A stretch of DNA of 49,183 bases from NCBI GenBank assembly GCA_020073365.1, contig JAIQFL010000034.1, positions 1-49,183 of the forward strand, given 5' to 3'. The notes under the pieces are model-generated. The model ran no database searches. It was not told where the DNA came from and worked only from the letters and a program-made list of their open reading frames with translations. Position 1 is the stretch's first letter. Each line of letters begins with the position of its first letter. Source of the DNA: Terriglobia bacterium (GTDB lineage: Bacteria > Acidobacteriota > Terriglobia > Bryobacterales > Bryobacteraceae). This document shows positions 36,456 to 48,975 of the stretch, piece by piece. The translations under genes were made by a program, and so were the position numbers.

Positions 36456-36459
<4 letters not shown>
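35800..36459 (+). CDS. actA: alternative complex III subunit A, pentaheme cytochrome c
   Basis: 219 residues. One N-terminal membrane helix (residues about 14-32, ITIFGAVFILAFLTWV) is followed by five CxxCH heme sites: CRYCH at 66-70, CINCH at 87-91, CESCH at 140-144, CLNCH at 164-168 and CSTCH at 214-218. This matches ActA of the menaquinol:cytochrome c (or HiPIP) oxidoreductase. It is exported and anchored with the hemes on the periplasmic side. It overlaps actB by four bases (ATGA) and begins a 12-kb respiratory operon. Confidence 0.95.
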
Positions 36460-39481
<3,022 letters not shown>

Positions 39482-39482
<1 letters not shown>

Positions 39483-39503
39483 CACGGGCATTCTTGCCTG
39501 TGT
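39482..39503. repeat. intercistronic hairpin between actB and actC
   Basis: ACACGGGC (39482-39489) pairs with GCCTGTGT (39496-39503), with one G-T pair, around ATTCTT. It occupies most of the 33-bp gap and is one of several hairpin repeats in this operon. A T-rich run (TTGGTTTTCTTAC) follows directly before the actC ATG, so partial attenuation or mRNA stabilisation is possible. Confidence 0.55.
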
Positions 39504-39515
39504 TGGTTTTCTTAC

Positions 39516-40901
39516 ATGGCAGACGAACAAGAGGTAATCGACAAACCGGCATCGCGCGAGATCATCGCGCCGGGCTACACCTTCGGCACGATCACGGACC
39601 AGATAGCCACGGTGGTGCTGACCAAACGCACGCCGGCGTTCTGGTTCGGCGGCTTCGCGGTGGGTTTGGGGCTGCTGTTTGCGTTTCTGTTGGCGGTAGC
39701 GGTGCTGTTCGCGAGGGGCATCGGCATCTGGGGAGAACGCACGCCCGTCATGTGGGCGTTCGATATTACGAACTTCGTATGGTGGATCGGGATCGGCCAC
39801 GCCGGGACTTTGATTTCCGCCATCCTGCTGCTGCTCAACCAGCGCTGGCGCAACTCCATCAACCGCTTCGCCGAGGCCATGACCCTGTTTGCGGTAGCCT
39901 CCGCGGCCATGTTCCCGCTGATTCACCTGGGCCGTCCCTGGCTGTTCTACTGGCTCTTCCCGTATCCCAACACCATGGGCGTGCAGCCCAATTTCCGAAG
40001 CCCGCTGGTGTGGGACGTCTTTGCGGTTTCCACCTACGCCACGGTGTCGCTTCTGTTCTGGTACGTCGGCTTGTTGCCGGACCTTTCCACCTTGCGCGAC
40101 CGCACGCATAGCCGCGTGGCGCGTTTCATCTACGGCATTATGGCGATGGGCTGGCGCGGCTCCGCCCGGCACTGGAGCGTCTACGAAACAGCTTCGCTGC
40201 TGCTGGCAGGGATCGCCACGCCCCTGGTGCTCTCGGTGCATACGGTGGTGAGCTTCGACTTCACCATCGCCATCGTGCCCGGCTGGCACAGCACCTTCTT
40301 TCCGCCGTACTTCGTCGCCGGGGCCATCTACTCGGGTTTTGCGATGGTGCTGGCCCTGGCGATTCCGCTGCGTGCGGTCTATGGCCTGCAGGGCCTGATC
40401 ACCGACAAGCACCTGGACAACTCCGCCAAGGTGATGCTGGCCACAGGACTGATCGTCGGCTACGCCTATATCATGGAAGCGTTCTCGGCATGGTACGGAG
40501 GCAATGTTTATGAGCAGGCGGTGATGTGGAACCGCATGACGGGTCCTTACCGATACCACTACTGGAGCCTGGTTTTCTGCAACATCGTGGCGCCCAATGT
40601 ACTGTGGTTCAGGCGCGTCCGCGCGAAGCCGGTCTTGCTGTTCCTTTCGTCGATGGTCGTCCTGATCGGCATGTGGCTGGAGCGGTTTGTGATCATCGTC
40701 AGCAGCCTGGCGCAGGATAATCTGCCATCGTCGTGGCGTGTGTTCGTGCCCACACGTTGGGACTGGTGGACTTATTTCGGCACCATCGGACTGTTCCTTT
40801 TCCTGTTCTTCCTGTTTATTCGTCTGCTGCCCATGATTTCGATTTTTGAAGTCCGTACCCTTCTGCCCCAGGCAAAGGTCGAGGAGGGGGTGCAAGGTTG
40901 A
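39516..40901 (+). CDS. actC: alternative complex III subunit C, NrfD-like membrane protein
   Basis: 461 residues of the polysulfide reductase NrfD/PsrC family with about ten transmembrane helices (first at about 43-70, AFWFGGFAVGLGLLFAFLLA). It provides a quinol site and probably proton movement in the complex. Family marks: RTPVMWAFDITNFVWWIGIG, AGTLISAILLLLNQ, HLGRPWLFYWLFPYPNTMG and a late EAFSAWYGGN. It overlaps actD by four bases (TTGA region at 40898). Confidence 0.95.
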   Translation: MADEQEVIDKPASREIIAPGYTFGTITDQIATVVLTKRTPAFWFGGFAVGLGLLFAFLLAVAVLFARGIGIWGERTPVMWAFDITNFVWWIGIGHAGTLISAILLLLNQRWRNSINRFAEAMTLFAVASAAMFPLIHLGRPWLFYWLFPYPNTMGVQPNFRSPLVWDVFAVSTYATVSLLFWYVGLLPDLSTLRDRTHSRVARFIYGIMAMGWRGSARHWSVYETASLLLAGIATPLVLSVHTVVSFDFTIAIVPGWHSTFFPPYFVAGAIYSGFAMVLALAIPLRAVYGLQGLITDKHLDNSAKVMLATGLIVGYAYIMEAFSAWYGGNVYEQAVMWNRMTGPYRYHYWSLVFCNIVAPNVLWFRRVRAKPVLLFLSSMVVLIGMWLERFVIIVSSLAQDNLPSSWRVFVPTRWDWWTYFGTIGLFLFLFFLFIRLLPMISIFEVRTLLPQAKVEEGVQG

Positions 40902-41431
40902 TCAAACCGATTTACGGCGTGATCGCCGAATTCGACAACCCTACCGCCCTGGTAAATGCGGCGCGGGCCGCACGGGAGAAGGGCTACCGCAAATTGGATG
41001 CGTACACGCCGTTCCCGGTCGAGGAGTTGAGCGACGCGCTGCACCTGCACAAGAACCGGTTGCCGCTGATCGTGTTGATCGGCGGAATCGTGGGCGGCAT
41101 TTTGGGCTACCTGCTGCAGTATTACGTCACCGTCGTCTATTTTCCGATCAACGTCGCGGGGCGGCCGCTGCATAGCTGGCCCGCGTACATTATCATCACG
41201 TTCGAGATGACGATTCTGTTGGCCGCCATTTCCGCGGTGCTCGGCCTGCTGGCATTGTGCGGATTGCCGATGCCCTACCATCCGGTGTTTAACGTGCCGC
41301 GATTCGCTCTGGCATCACGCAATCGGTTCTTCCTGTGCATCGAAGCCGCCGACCCGCTGTTCGATCGCGAGGGGACGTCGAGCTTTCTGGAGACCCTGGA
41401 GCCGAGAGAGGTGTCCGAAGTTGCGCATTAG
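40898..41431 (+). CDS. actD: alternative complex III subunit D (DUF3341)
   Basis: 177 residues from TTG 40898, overlapping actC. IYGVIAEFDNPTALVNAARA then REKGYRKLDAYTPFPVEEL is the DUF3341 N-terminus. Two transmembrane helices follow (about 57-80, LIVLIGGIVGGILGYLLQYY; about 100-125, YIIITFEMTILLAAISAVLG), then a cytoplasmic tail with YHPVFNVPRF. Subunit of the membrane part of ACIII, without a known cofactor. Confidence 0.93.
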   Translation: MIKPIYGVIAEFDNPTALVNAARAAREKGYRKLDAYTPFPVEELSDALHLHKNRLPLIVLIGGIVGGILGYLLQYYVTVVYFPINVAGRPLHSWPAYIIITFEMTILLAAISAVLGLLALCGLPMPYHPVFNVPRFALASRNRFFLCIEAADPLFDREGTSSFLETLEPREVSEVAH

Positions 41432-42140
41432 AGTCGTGAATTGGAAAGTCGTGGGTGATGTCGGCCGACCAGGTGGGGCAGGCTTTCAGCCTGCGGACCC
41501 GCTTCAGCGGGTCCCGCCGGCCGGAAGGCCGGGGTGCCCTCTGGGCCCGGCCAGGATTGGCCGCCCCACAACACTTGCTGTCCTGGTCTGTCTATCGTTC
41601 GCGCTGCTCACGGCCTGCCGGCAGGACATGCACGACCAGCCCAAGTACATCCCCCTCCGGCCGAGCGAATTCTTCGCCGACGGCCGTTCCGAACGGCCGC
41701 TGATCGAGGGCACCGTGGCACGCGGCCATCTGAATGACGACGCGCCCCTCTATACCGGCAAGGGCCCCGACGGCAAGCCCCTCGATACCTTCCCGTTTCC
41801 GGTGACCAAAGACGTGATTCAGCGCGGGCAGGAGCGCTTCAACGTGTATTGCTCGCCCTGTCACGATCGTCTGGGCAATGGAGAAGGGACGATCGTGAGC
41901 CGCGGCTACCGCAAGCCGCCCTCTTACCACATCGATCGCCTGCGGCAGGTTCCCAATGGATACCTCTTCGACGTGATCACCAATGGATTCGGGGCCATGC
42001 CGGACTCCGCACAGATTCAGGCGCGAGACCGCTGGGCGATCGTGGCCTACGTGCGCGCGCTCCAGTTGAGCCAGAACGCTTCCCTGAACGACGTGCCGGC
42101 CGATGCCCGGGCGCAACTGAGCCAGGGAGGCGCCCATTGA
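41421..42140 (+). CDS. actE: alternative complex III subunit E, monoheme cytochrome c lipoprotein
   Basis: 239 residues from TTG 41421, overlapping actD by 11 bp. A lipoprotein signal with lipobox LLTAC (Cys66) anchors it to the membrane; one heme site, CSPCH, follows in the cytochrome domain (FNVYCSPCHDRLGNGEG), with a later GAMPDSAQ containing the probable Met ligand. Residues about 18-50, before the signal, are read through a 97-bp hairpin element (41473-41569), giving an abnormally long n-region. The true start may lie after the element, but no ATG, GTG or TTG is available there in frame; a CTG at about 41541 is conceivable. Confidence 0.9.
   Translation: MRIRVVNWKVVGDVGRPGGAGFQPADPLQRVPPAGRPGCPLGPARIGRPTTLAVLVCLSFALLTACRQDMHDQPKYIPLRPSEFFADGRSERPLIEGTVARGHLNDDAPLYTGKGPDGKPLDTFPFPVTKDVIQRGQERFNVYCSPCHDRLGNGEGTIVSRGYRKPPSYHIDRLRQVPNGYLFDVITNGFGAMPDSAQIQARDRWAIVAYVRALQLSQNASLNDVPADARAQLSQGGAH
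41473..41569. repeat. 97-bp composite hairpin element inside the actE 5' end
   Basis: Bounded by GTGGGGC (41473-41479) and GCCCCAC (41563-41569). Inner hairpins in order: CAGGCTTTCAGCCTG, GGACCCGCTTCAGCGGGTCC, CCGGCCGGAAGGCCGG, GCCCTCTGGGC and CGGCCAGGATTGGCCG. Same architecture and size as 23581-23678, with different stem sequences. Confidence 0.8.
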
Positions 42141-43336
42141 CCGCGCAAGCGATCGATTTCAACCTCTCCGCGGACCTGAAGAACGATCTCAAACAGTGGC
42201 GTACCCGCGCTCTCGGCACCGGCATCGCCGGCACGGTGCTGTGCGCCATCGGTTTGATCGTTAACCCGTTTCAGTTCTACCGCTCTTACCTGTGGTCGTA
42301 CGTGCTGGTGGTGGGGTTGAGTGTGGGGCCGCTGGCCTGGCTGATGCTGCAATACGTCACTGGCGGCGCGTGGGGCGTTGTCATCCGGCGGCCCTGCGAG
42401 GCCGCGGCGCGCACGCTTCCGCTGGTCGCGGTGATGTTCCTGCCCATTGTCATCGGCATGCATAACCTGTACGATTGGTCGCGCCCCCAGGCCGTGGCTG
42501 CCAGCGCCCTGCTGCAGCACAAGCAGCCCTATCTCAATGTTCCGTTCTTTCTGCTCCGTGCGGCGGTGTACTTTGGCGGCTGGTTGTTCCTGTCGTGGTT
42601 TTTCAACCGATGGTCGGTGGTCGAGGATCGCGAAGGCCCCGCGGTGGCGCATCGCAAGATGGCTTTTCTGGCAGGCCCGGGCATCCTGTTCTGGGGTTTC
42701 AGCGTCACCTTCATGTCCGTCGACTGGGTTCTCTCGCTCGACCCGCAGTGGTTCTCCACAATGTTCGGACTGCTGTTCATCGCGAGCCAGGCGCTGACGT
42801 CGATGGCCTTTCTCATCACCCTGATGGTGTTGCTCTCGTACCGCCGGCCCATGTCGGAGGTTCTCACGCCGCGCCACCTGCACGACCTGGGCAAATTCCT
42901 GTTGGCGTTGGTCATGGTGTGGGCCTACTTCTCGTTTTCACAGTTTCTGATTATCTGGGCGGGCAATCTGCCGGAAGAGATCCCGTGGTACCTGGCCCGG
43001 CTGAACGGCGGGTGGCAGTACGTGGCGCTGGCGTTGGTCATCGGACATTTCGCGCTGCCCTTCGCCCTGTTGCTTTCGCGCGACCTGAAACGCAACTTCA
43101 AGCTGCTGGCGGGCATCGCAGTCTTCATTCTGTGCATGCGGTTTGTAGACCTGTATTGGATTGTGGCGCCGGACTTCCGCAAGGAGTCGTTCGGCCTGAG
43201 CTGGTTGGACTTCACGGCTCCCATGGGGCTGGTCGGGCTGTGGCTGTGGTACTTCCTGACGCAGTTGGAGAAGCGCCCGCTGATGCCGCTGGGCGATCCG
43301 CAACTGGAGGAGACGTTGGCACATGGAAGAGAATAA
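42137..43336 (+). CDS. actF: alternative complex III subunit F, NrfD-like membrane protein
   Basis: 399 residues from TTG 42137, chosen because it overlaps the actE stop (TTGA) and the protein then begins at a normal length. About ten transmembrane helices; NrfD/PsrC-like. Marks: FQFYRSYLWSYVLVVGLSVG, YVTGGAWGVVIRRPCEAAAR, YDWSR, then VTFMSVDWVLSLDPQWFSTM and ISWFNGWQYVALAL-like segments. It is the second quinol/proton membrane subunit of ACIII, paralogous to ActC. Confidence 0.95.
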   Translation: MTAQAIDFNLSADLKNDLKQWRTRALGTGIAGTVLCAIGLIVNPFQFYRSYLWSYVLVVGLSVGPLAWLMLQYVTGGAWGVVIRRPCEAAARTLPLVAVMFLPIVIGMHNLYDWSRPQAVAASALLQHKQPYLNVPFFLLRAAVYFGGWLFLSWFFNRWSVVEDREGPAVAHRKMAFLAGPGILFWGFSVTFMSVDWVLSLDPQWFSTMFGLLFIASQALTSMAFLITLMVLLSYRRPMSEVLTPRHLHDLGKFLLALVMVWAYFSFSQFLIIWAGNLPEEIPWYLARLNGGWQYVALALVIGHFALPFALLLSRDLKRNFKLLAGIAVFILCMRFVDLYWIVAPDFRKESFGLSWLDFTAPMGLVGLWLWYFLTQLEKRPLMPLGDPQLEETLAHGRE

Positions 43337-43784
43337 CCAGCACCGCGGTGGGTTTGAGCAAGCCGACGTCAACGCCTGGGCCGTAGGCAAGTTCGCGATC
43401 GCCCTGGTGGTGGTGTGCCTGGTTTCGCTCGGTCTGCTATTCGGTTTGTTCCGATATTTCCTGTCGATGGAAGGCGGCAAAGCGGAGACGGCGATCAAGG
43501 TTCCGCCCGCGCCGCAACTGGAAACGAATCCGCCCCTGGATCTGAAGGCGATGCGCGCCGCCGAGGATCAGATCTTGACCAGCTATGGGTGGGTGGATCA
43601 GCAGAAAGGCGTGGTGCGGGTGCCGATCGATCGCGCCATCGACCTGCTGGCGCAACGCGGTTTGCCGTCCCGTCCGCAGGGCGAGGTGCAGGCCGCTGCT
43701 AGCGGCGTGAGTGTGCCCACGGAGAGCGGGTTGGGGCCGAAGATGCTGCCGCCTGGCGGGCCGCTGGCGGAGGGGATGAAATGA
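43323..43784 (+). CDS. membrane-anchored hypothetical protein of the act operon
   Basis: 153 residues, overlapping actF by 14 bp and the SCO1 gene by 4 bp. One transmembrane helix at about residues 23-46 (FAIALVVVCLVSLGLLFGLF), then a periplasmic part with the segment AEDQILTSYGWVDQQKGVVR then VPIDRAIDLLAQRGLP. Proteins with this YGWVD...PIDRA segment recur in act-cox operons of Acidobacteria and relatives as far as I recall, but I know of no assigned role. Possible accessory or assembly factor. Confidence 0.8.
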   Translation: MEENNQHRGGFEQADVNAWAVGKFAIALVVVCLVSLGLLFGLFRYFLSMEGGKAETAIKVPPAPQLETNPPLDLKAMRAAEDQILTSYGWVDQQKGVVRVPIDRAIDLLAQRGLPSRPQGEVQAAASGVSVPTESGLGPKMLPPGGPLAEGMK

Positions 43785-44722
43785 GGAACTCCAGATGCGC
43801 AGGCGGAACCGCCTGCGCCACCACACGGGTCCCGCTCTTTCAAAGGTGGGGCAGGCGGTTCCGCCTGCCCGTGTTCTTCGCCCTGGCCTCCGTCACGTCC
43901 TTCGGACAACCCGGCCAACCGGCGCCCGTGCAGCCCTCGCTGAGCATGCAGGACACCAACCTGAAGCCGGCCCTACCGGGCGCGCTCGAAGGCGTGGGCA
44001 TCGACCAAAACCTGAACGGGCAGCTCCCGCTGAACCTCACCTTCCGCGATGAAGCCGGCCGCTCCGTTCCGCTCTCCAGCTTCTTTCTAACCAAGAAGCC
44101 GGTGATCCTGGCGTTGGTCTATTACCGCTGCCCGATGCTCTGCACCCAGATTCTGAACGGTCTGGAGAGCAGTCTCAAAGCCGTTTCCTTCAACCCCGGG
44201 CAGGACTTCGAAATCCTAAGCGTCAGCTTCGATCCCAAGGACACGCCCGAGCTGGCCGCCTCCAAGAAGCAGATGTACCTGCGGCGTTACGGCCGGCCCA
44301 ACACGGCCAACGGCTGGCACTTCCTCACCGGCGACCCGGCCAACATCAAGGCGCTCGCCGATGCCGCCGGCTATCACTATAAGTACGACCCCAAAACGGA
44401 CCAGTTTGCGCACGCCAGCGGCATCATGATCCTGACGCCTGACGGCCGCCTGTCGCGGTACTTCTACGGCGTCGAATATGCGCCGCGCGACATCCGCCTG
44501 GGGCTGGTGGAAGCTTCGCAGAACAAGATCGGGAATCCCGTCGACCAGATTCTGCTCTTCTGCTATCACTACGACTCGGCCACCGGCAAGTACGGTGCCA
44601 TCGCCATGAACCTGGTGCGCTTCGCCGGGGCTGCGTTCGTCCTGGTGTGCGGCACTTTTCTATTCATCGTTTTCCGGCGCGATTTTAAGGCGGACAAACA
44701 GAGTTTGAGGCGGGCTGGATAA
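43781..44722 (+). CDS. SCO1/SenC-family copper chaperone for cytochrome oxidase
   Basis: 313 residues from ATG 43781 (ATGA overlap). The thioredoxin-like domain has the copper-binding CPMLC (Cys117, Cys121) and a later His in FAHASGIMI, with SVSFDPKDTPELAASK. A C-terminal transmembrane helix (about 284-305, FAGAAFVLVCGTFLFIVF) is an addition seen in some family members. It delivers copper or reduces the CuA site of CoxB encoded next. The first 30 residues are read through two hairpin repeats (43797-43870); the likely signal peptide (VFFALASVTSFGQ) starts only after them. Confidence 0.92.
   Translation: MRNSRCAGGTACATTRVPLFQRWGRRFRLPVFFALASVTSFGQPGQPAPVQPSLSMQDTNLKPALPGALEGVGIDQNLNGQLPLNLTFRDEAGRSVPLSSFFLTKKPVILALVYYRCPMLCTQILNGLESSLKAVSFNPGQDFEILSVSFDPKDTPELAASKKQMYLRRYGRPNTANGWHFLTGDPANIKALADAAGYHYKYDPKTDQFAHASGIMILTPDGRLSRYFYGVEYAPRDIRLGLVEASQNKIGNPVDQILLFCYHYDSATGKYGAIAMNLVRFAGAAFVLVCGTFLFIVFRRDFKADKQSLRRAG
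43797..43870. repeat. paired hairpin repeats inside the 5' end of the SCO1 gene
   Basis: GCGCAGGCGG/CCGCCTGCGC at 43797-43818 and GGCAGGCGG/CCGCCTGCC at about 43850-43869, the latter preceded by GTGGGGC. The pair resembles 5885-5958 and belongs to the GTGGGGC family. Confidence 0.75.
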
Positions 44723-44729
44723 ATTCGAG

Positions 44730-45713
44730 ATGGGTACACTACCTCTATTTCCGGAACAGGCTTCCACCTTCGCCCCCGAAGTGGACCACCTGCTCTACTT
44801 TCTTCTCACGGTCGCGGTTTTCTTTACGCTGCTGATCTTCGGCGCGATCTTTTACTTCGCCGTGCGCTACCGGCGGCGCTCCGACCAGGAACTGCCGCAC
44901 GTATTGCATGGCGGGATGGCGCTCGAGATCGTGTGGTCGGTGATTCCGTTCGGCCTCACCATGGTGATGTTCACCTGGGGCGCCAGCGTTTTCTTCCGCG
45001 AGAGCCGCCCGCCCGACGATGCTCTGAACATCAACGTGGTGGGCAAACAGTGGATGTGGAAGATCCAGCATATGGAAGGGCAGCGCGAGATCAACGAGCT
45101 GCACATCCCGCTCGGCCGCGCTGTGAGGCTCACCCTGGCGTCGGAAGACGTGATCCACAGCTTCTTCGTGCCGGCCTTCCGCACCAAGCAGGACGCGGTC
45201 CCGGGAAGGTACTCCACTACCTGGTTCCAGCCCACCAAGGCCGGCAAGTATCACTTGTTTTGCGCCGAGTATTGCGGCAACCGGCATTCCGGCATGATCG
45301 GCTGGATCTACGTGATGGAGCCGCAGGACTACCAGAACTGGCTGACCGGCGGGGTCGCCACGGGGTCGCTGGCCGAAAACGGCGAGAAGCTGTTCCAGGA
45401 CCTGGCGTGCACCAACTGCCACAAGGCGGATGGCAAGGGGCGCTGCCCCTCGCTGGTGGGTCTCTTTGGTAAGACCGTGCAGTTGGCCGGCGGCGGAACC
45501 GTGAAGGCGGACGAGGCCTACATCCGCGAGTCGATCCTGCAACCTTCGGCCAAAGTGGTGGCCGGTTATCAACCGATCATGCCCACGTTCCAGGGACTGG
45601 TCACCGAAGAGGGTGTTTTGCAGTTGGTGGAATACGTGAAGTCGCTCGGGCCCAAGCCGGGCGCAGTGCCTCCCATGGAGGGCACCACCGGGTCCACACC
45701 GAGAAATCGTTAA
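44730..45713 (+). CDS. coxB: cytochrome c oxidase subunit II with fused cytochrome c (caa3 type)
   Basis: 327 residues. Two transmembrane helices (about 20-45 and 65-88) hold the protein in the membrane with the cupredoxin domain outside. The CuA ligands are present: His143, Cys178, Glu180, Cys182, His186 and Met189 ([15 protein letters not shown]). A C-terminal cytochrome c domain has CTNCH at 227-231 and a Met in QPIMPTFQG, which marks a caa3 oxidase. It receives electrons from ACIII directly or via a soluble cytochrome. The start ATG 44730 lies 7 bp after the SCO1 stop; coxA begins 1 bp after its own stop. Confidence 0.96.
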   Translation: MGTLPLFPEQASTFAPEVDHLLYFLLTVAVFFTLLIFGAIFYFAVRYRRRSDQELPHVLHGGMALEIVWSVIPFGLTMVMFTWGASVFFRESRPPDDALNINVVGKQWMWKIQHMEGQREINELHIPLGRAVRLTLASEDVIHSFFVPAFRTKQDAVPGRYSTTWFQPTKAGKYHLFCAEYCGNRHSGMIGWIYVMEPQDYQNWLTGGVATGSLAENGEKLFQDLACTNCHKADGKGRCPSLVGLFGKTVQLAGGGTVKADEAYIRESILQPSAKVVAGYQPIMPTFQGLVTEEGVLQLVEYVKSLGPKPGAVPPMEGTTGSTPRNR

Positions 45714-45714
45714 T

Positions 45715-47332
<1,618 letters not shown>

Positions 47333-47340
<8 letters not shown>

Positions 47341-48010
47341 CCAGGCGCACGAGGAAACGCTCGCCCTGCGCGAGCAGTTCGATACCGAAGAACAGCAGAA
47401 GGACGCCTCCACGCTGGGGATGTGGATCTTCCTCATCACCGAGATCATGTTCTTCGGCGGCATGTTCCTGGCGTACACGGTCTACCGGCGGGCGTTCTCT
47501 ACCGTATTCGCGATAGCCAGTTCCAGCCTCAACGTGTATATCGGCGCGGCCAATACCGTGGTTCTGCTGTGCAGCAGTTTCACCATGGTGCTGGCGGTGC
47601 GCGCCGCGCAACTGGGCAGGCAAAAGGCCATCGTCCTGTTTCTGATACTGACCCTGTTGCTGGGCGGGGTATTCCTGGGGGTCAAGGCGTACGAATGGAA
47701 CGAGAAGTTCCAGGAGCATCACATCCCGGGACCGGCCTTCCATCTGGACAAGGTCGCGCCGGACCAACAGGGCCACGCGCAGTTATTCTTCTCGCTGTAT
47801 TTCGCCATGACGGGGCTGCACGCGCTCCACATGGTGATCGGGGTAGGAGTCCTTTCGATGCTGATCGTCCAGGCCCGCAAAGGGAGGTTCTCGGCCAGTT
47901 ACATGACCCCGGTAGATGTCGCGGGCCTCTACTGGCACTTCGTGGACATCATCTGGATTTTCCTGTTCCCGCTGCTGTACCTGATCGACCGGCACATGAA
48001 ATTGCCATGA
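47333..48010 (+). CDS. coxC: cytochrome c oxidase subunit III
   Basis: 225 residues from TTG 47333, overlapping coxA. Five to six transmembrane helices: [62 protein letters not shown] segment, then [20 protein letters not shown] and the final [20 protein letters not shown], which is the family hallmark. Supports subunit I stability and proton uptake. Overlaps coxD by ATGA. Confidence 0.95.
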
Positions 48011-48306
48011 CGGAACACATCGATAGCGTCAAAACGTATGCCCTGGTCTTCGCCGCGCTGATTTTTCTGACAGTCGCGACCACGACCGTCGCGTTTGTCG
48101 ATCTCGGTCCCTTCAGCGTGGTGGTGGCGCTGGTCATCGCCGTCTGCAAAATGCTGCTGGTGGCGTTGTTCTTCATGCATCTCCGCCACAGCACGAGGTT
48201 GACCAAGCTGGTGGTGGTGGGCGGGCTGCTCTGGCTGGGCATCCTGCTGGTGCTGACCATGAGCGACATGGTGACGCGAGGCTTGATCGGGGTGCCGGGC
48301 CGGTAG
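48007..48306 (+). CDS. coxD: cytochrome c oxidase subunit IV (caa3-type, prokaryotic)
   Basis: 99 residues with three transmembrane helices (about 10-31, 36-58, 68-88): TYALVFAALIFLTVATTTVA, then VVALVIAVCKMLLVALFFMH, then VVVGGLLWLGILLVLTMSDM. This is the small subunit IV of caa3 oxidases. ATG 48007 overlaps the coxC stop. Last gene of the respiratory operon; GGCAC...GTGCC just after the stop is a weak stem only. Confidence 0.88.
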   Translation: MTEHIDSVKTYALVFAALIFLTVATTTVAFVDLGPFSVVVALVIAVCKMLLVALFFMHLRHSTRLTKLVVVGGLLWLGILLVLTMSDMVTRGLIGVPGR

Positions 48307-48513
48307 TGGCACAGGCGATAAGACAGTGCCGTTGTCAAAATCACTTCGTGTGTGCGCGATCCAGACTCTGGCTCGGGCATGGTTGCAACTTCCCAGAACG
48401 GCACTTGGGGGGCGTTTGGCGGCGCACATCAACGAGTAGGGGCGTTTTGCTGTCGCTTGACGTCACAGGGACTTCACGGGATGTATGCAACCGAACACTC
48501 GACGGCCAGTCAT

Positions 48514-48975
48514 CTAACACCCACGCTGCACTGATTGCACGGCGTTCTTATTCCTGCGCGGCTTCGGTGAAGGAAGGCTCCGAAGTATCGAGCGCAGTTG
48601 CGCGGCTTCATTGGGATGATGCTGCCTAAGGTATGCCACCCTACCGCTGATCTGCCAGTAATTCTTCTCATAGCGTTCAGTTGTACGTGCCGCTTCTGGG
48701 GTGTTCCGTAGTTTTTGGACGGCCGCTCTGATCGCGGAGCGCTGCTCAGTGGTTAAGGCTGTTTTTACGTTCACAACCAGTTTTGTTGTAACCTGGCGTT
48801 CGCCCGCGCGTGCTATGGTTTGCTTGCCGCCGTTGAGCCGCAGTCCTTTGCGATGAACCATGGCATGCAGAGCGGTGATGATGTACGTGGTCAGTTCAGT
48901 GGAAATATCGGCCTCGCTGGAACAGGTGATGTCGTCGATCAAACGTGTGTAGGTGAGGCCTCGTTTGTGGACTCG
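48514..48975 (-). pseudogene. reverse transcriptase C-terminal fragment (retron/group II-like)
   Basis: The frame has no start of its own; it opens at the end of a transposase and reads RVHKRGLTYTRLIDDITCSS, corresponding to the RT palm motif YTRYADDLTFS, followed by GLRLNGGKQTIARAGERQVT then KLVVNVK (the GLVVN box) and a thumb-like helical part ERYEKNYWQISGRVAYLRQH to the end. The palm, fingers and everything before motif YxDD are missing. The catalytic YADD reads LIDD. Resembles retron or related RTs; with only the C-terminal third I cannot assign the class. Confidence 0.65.
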
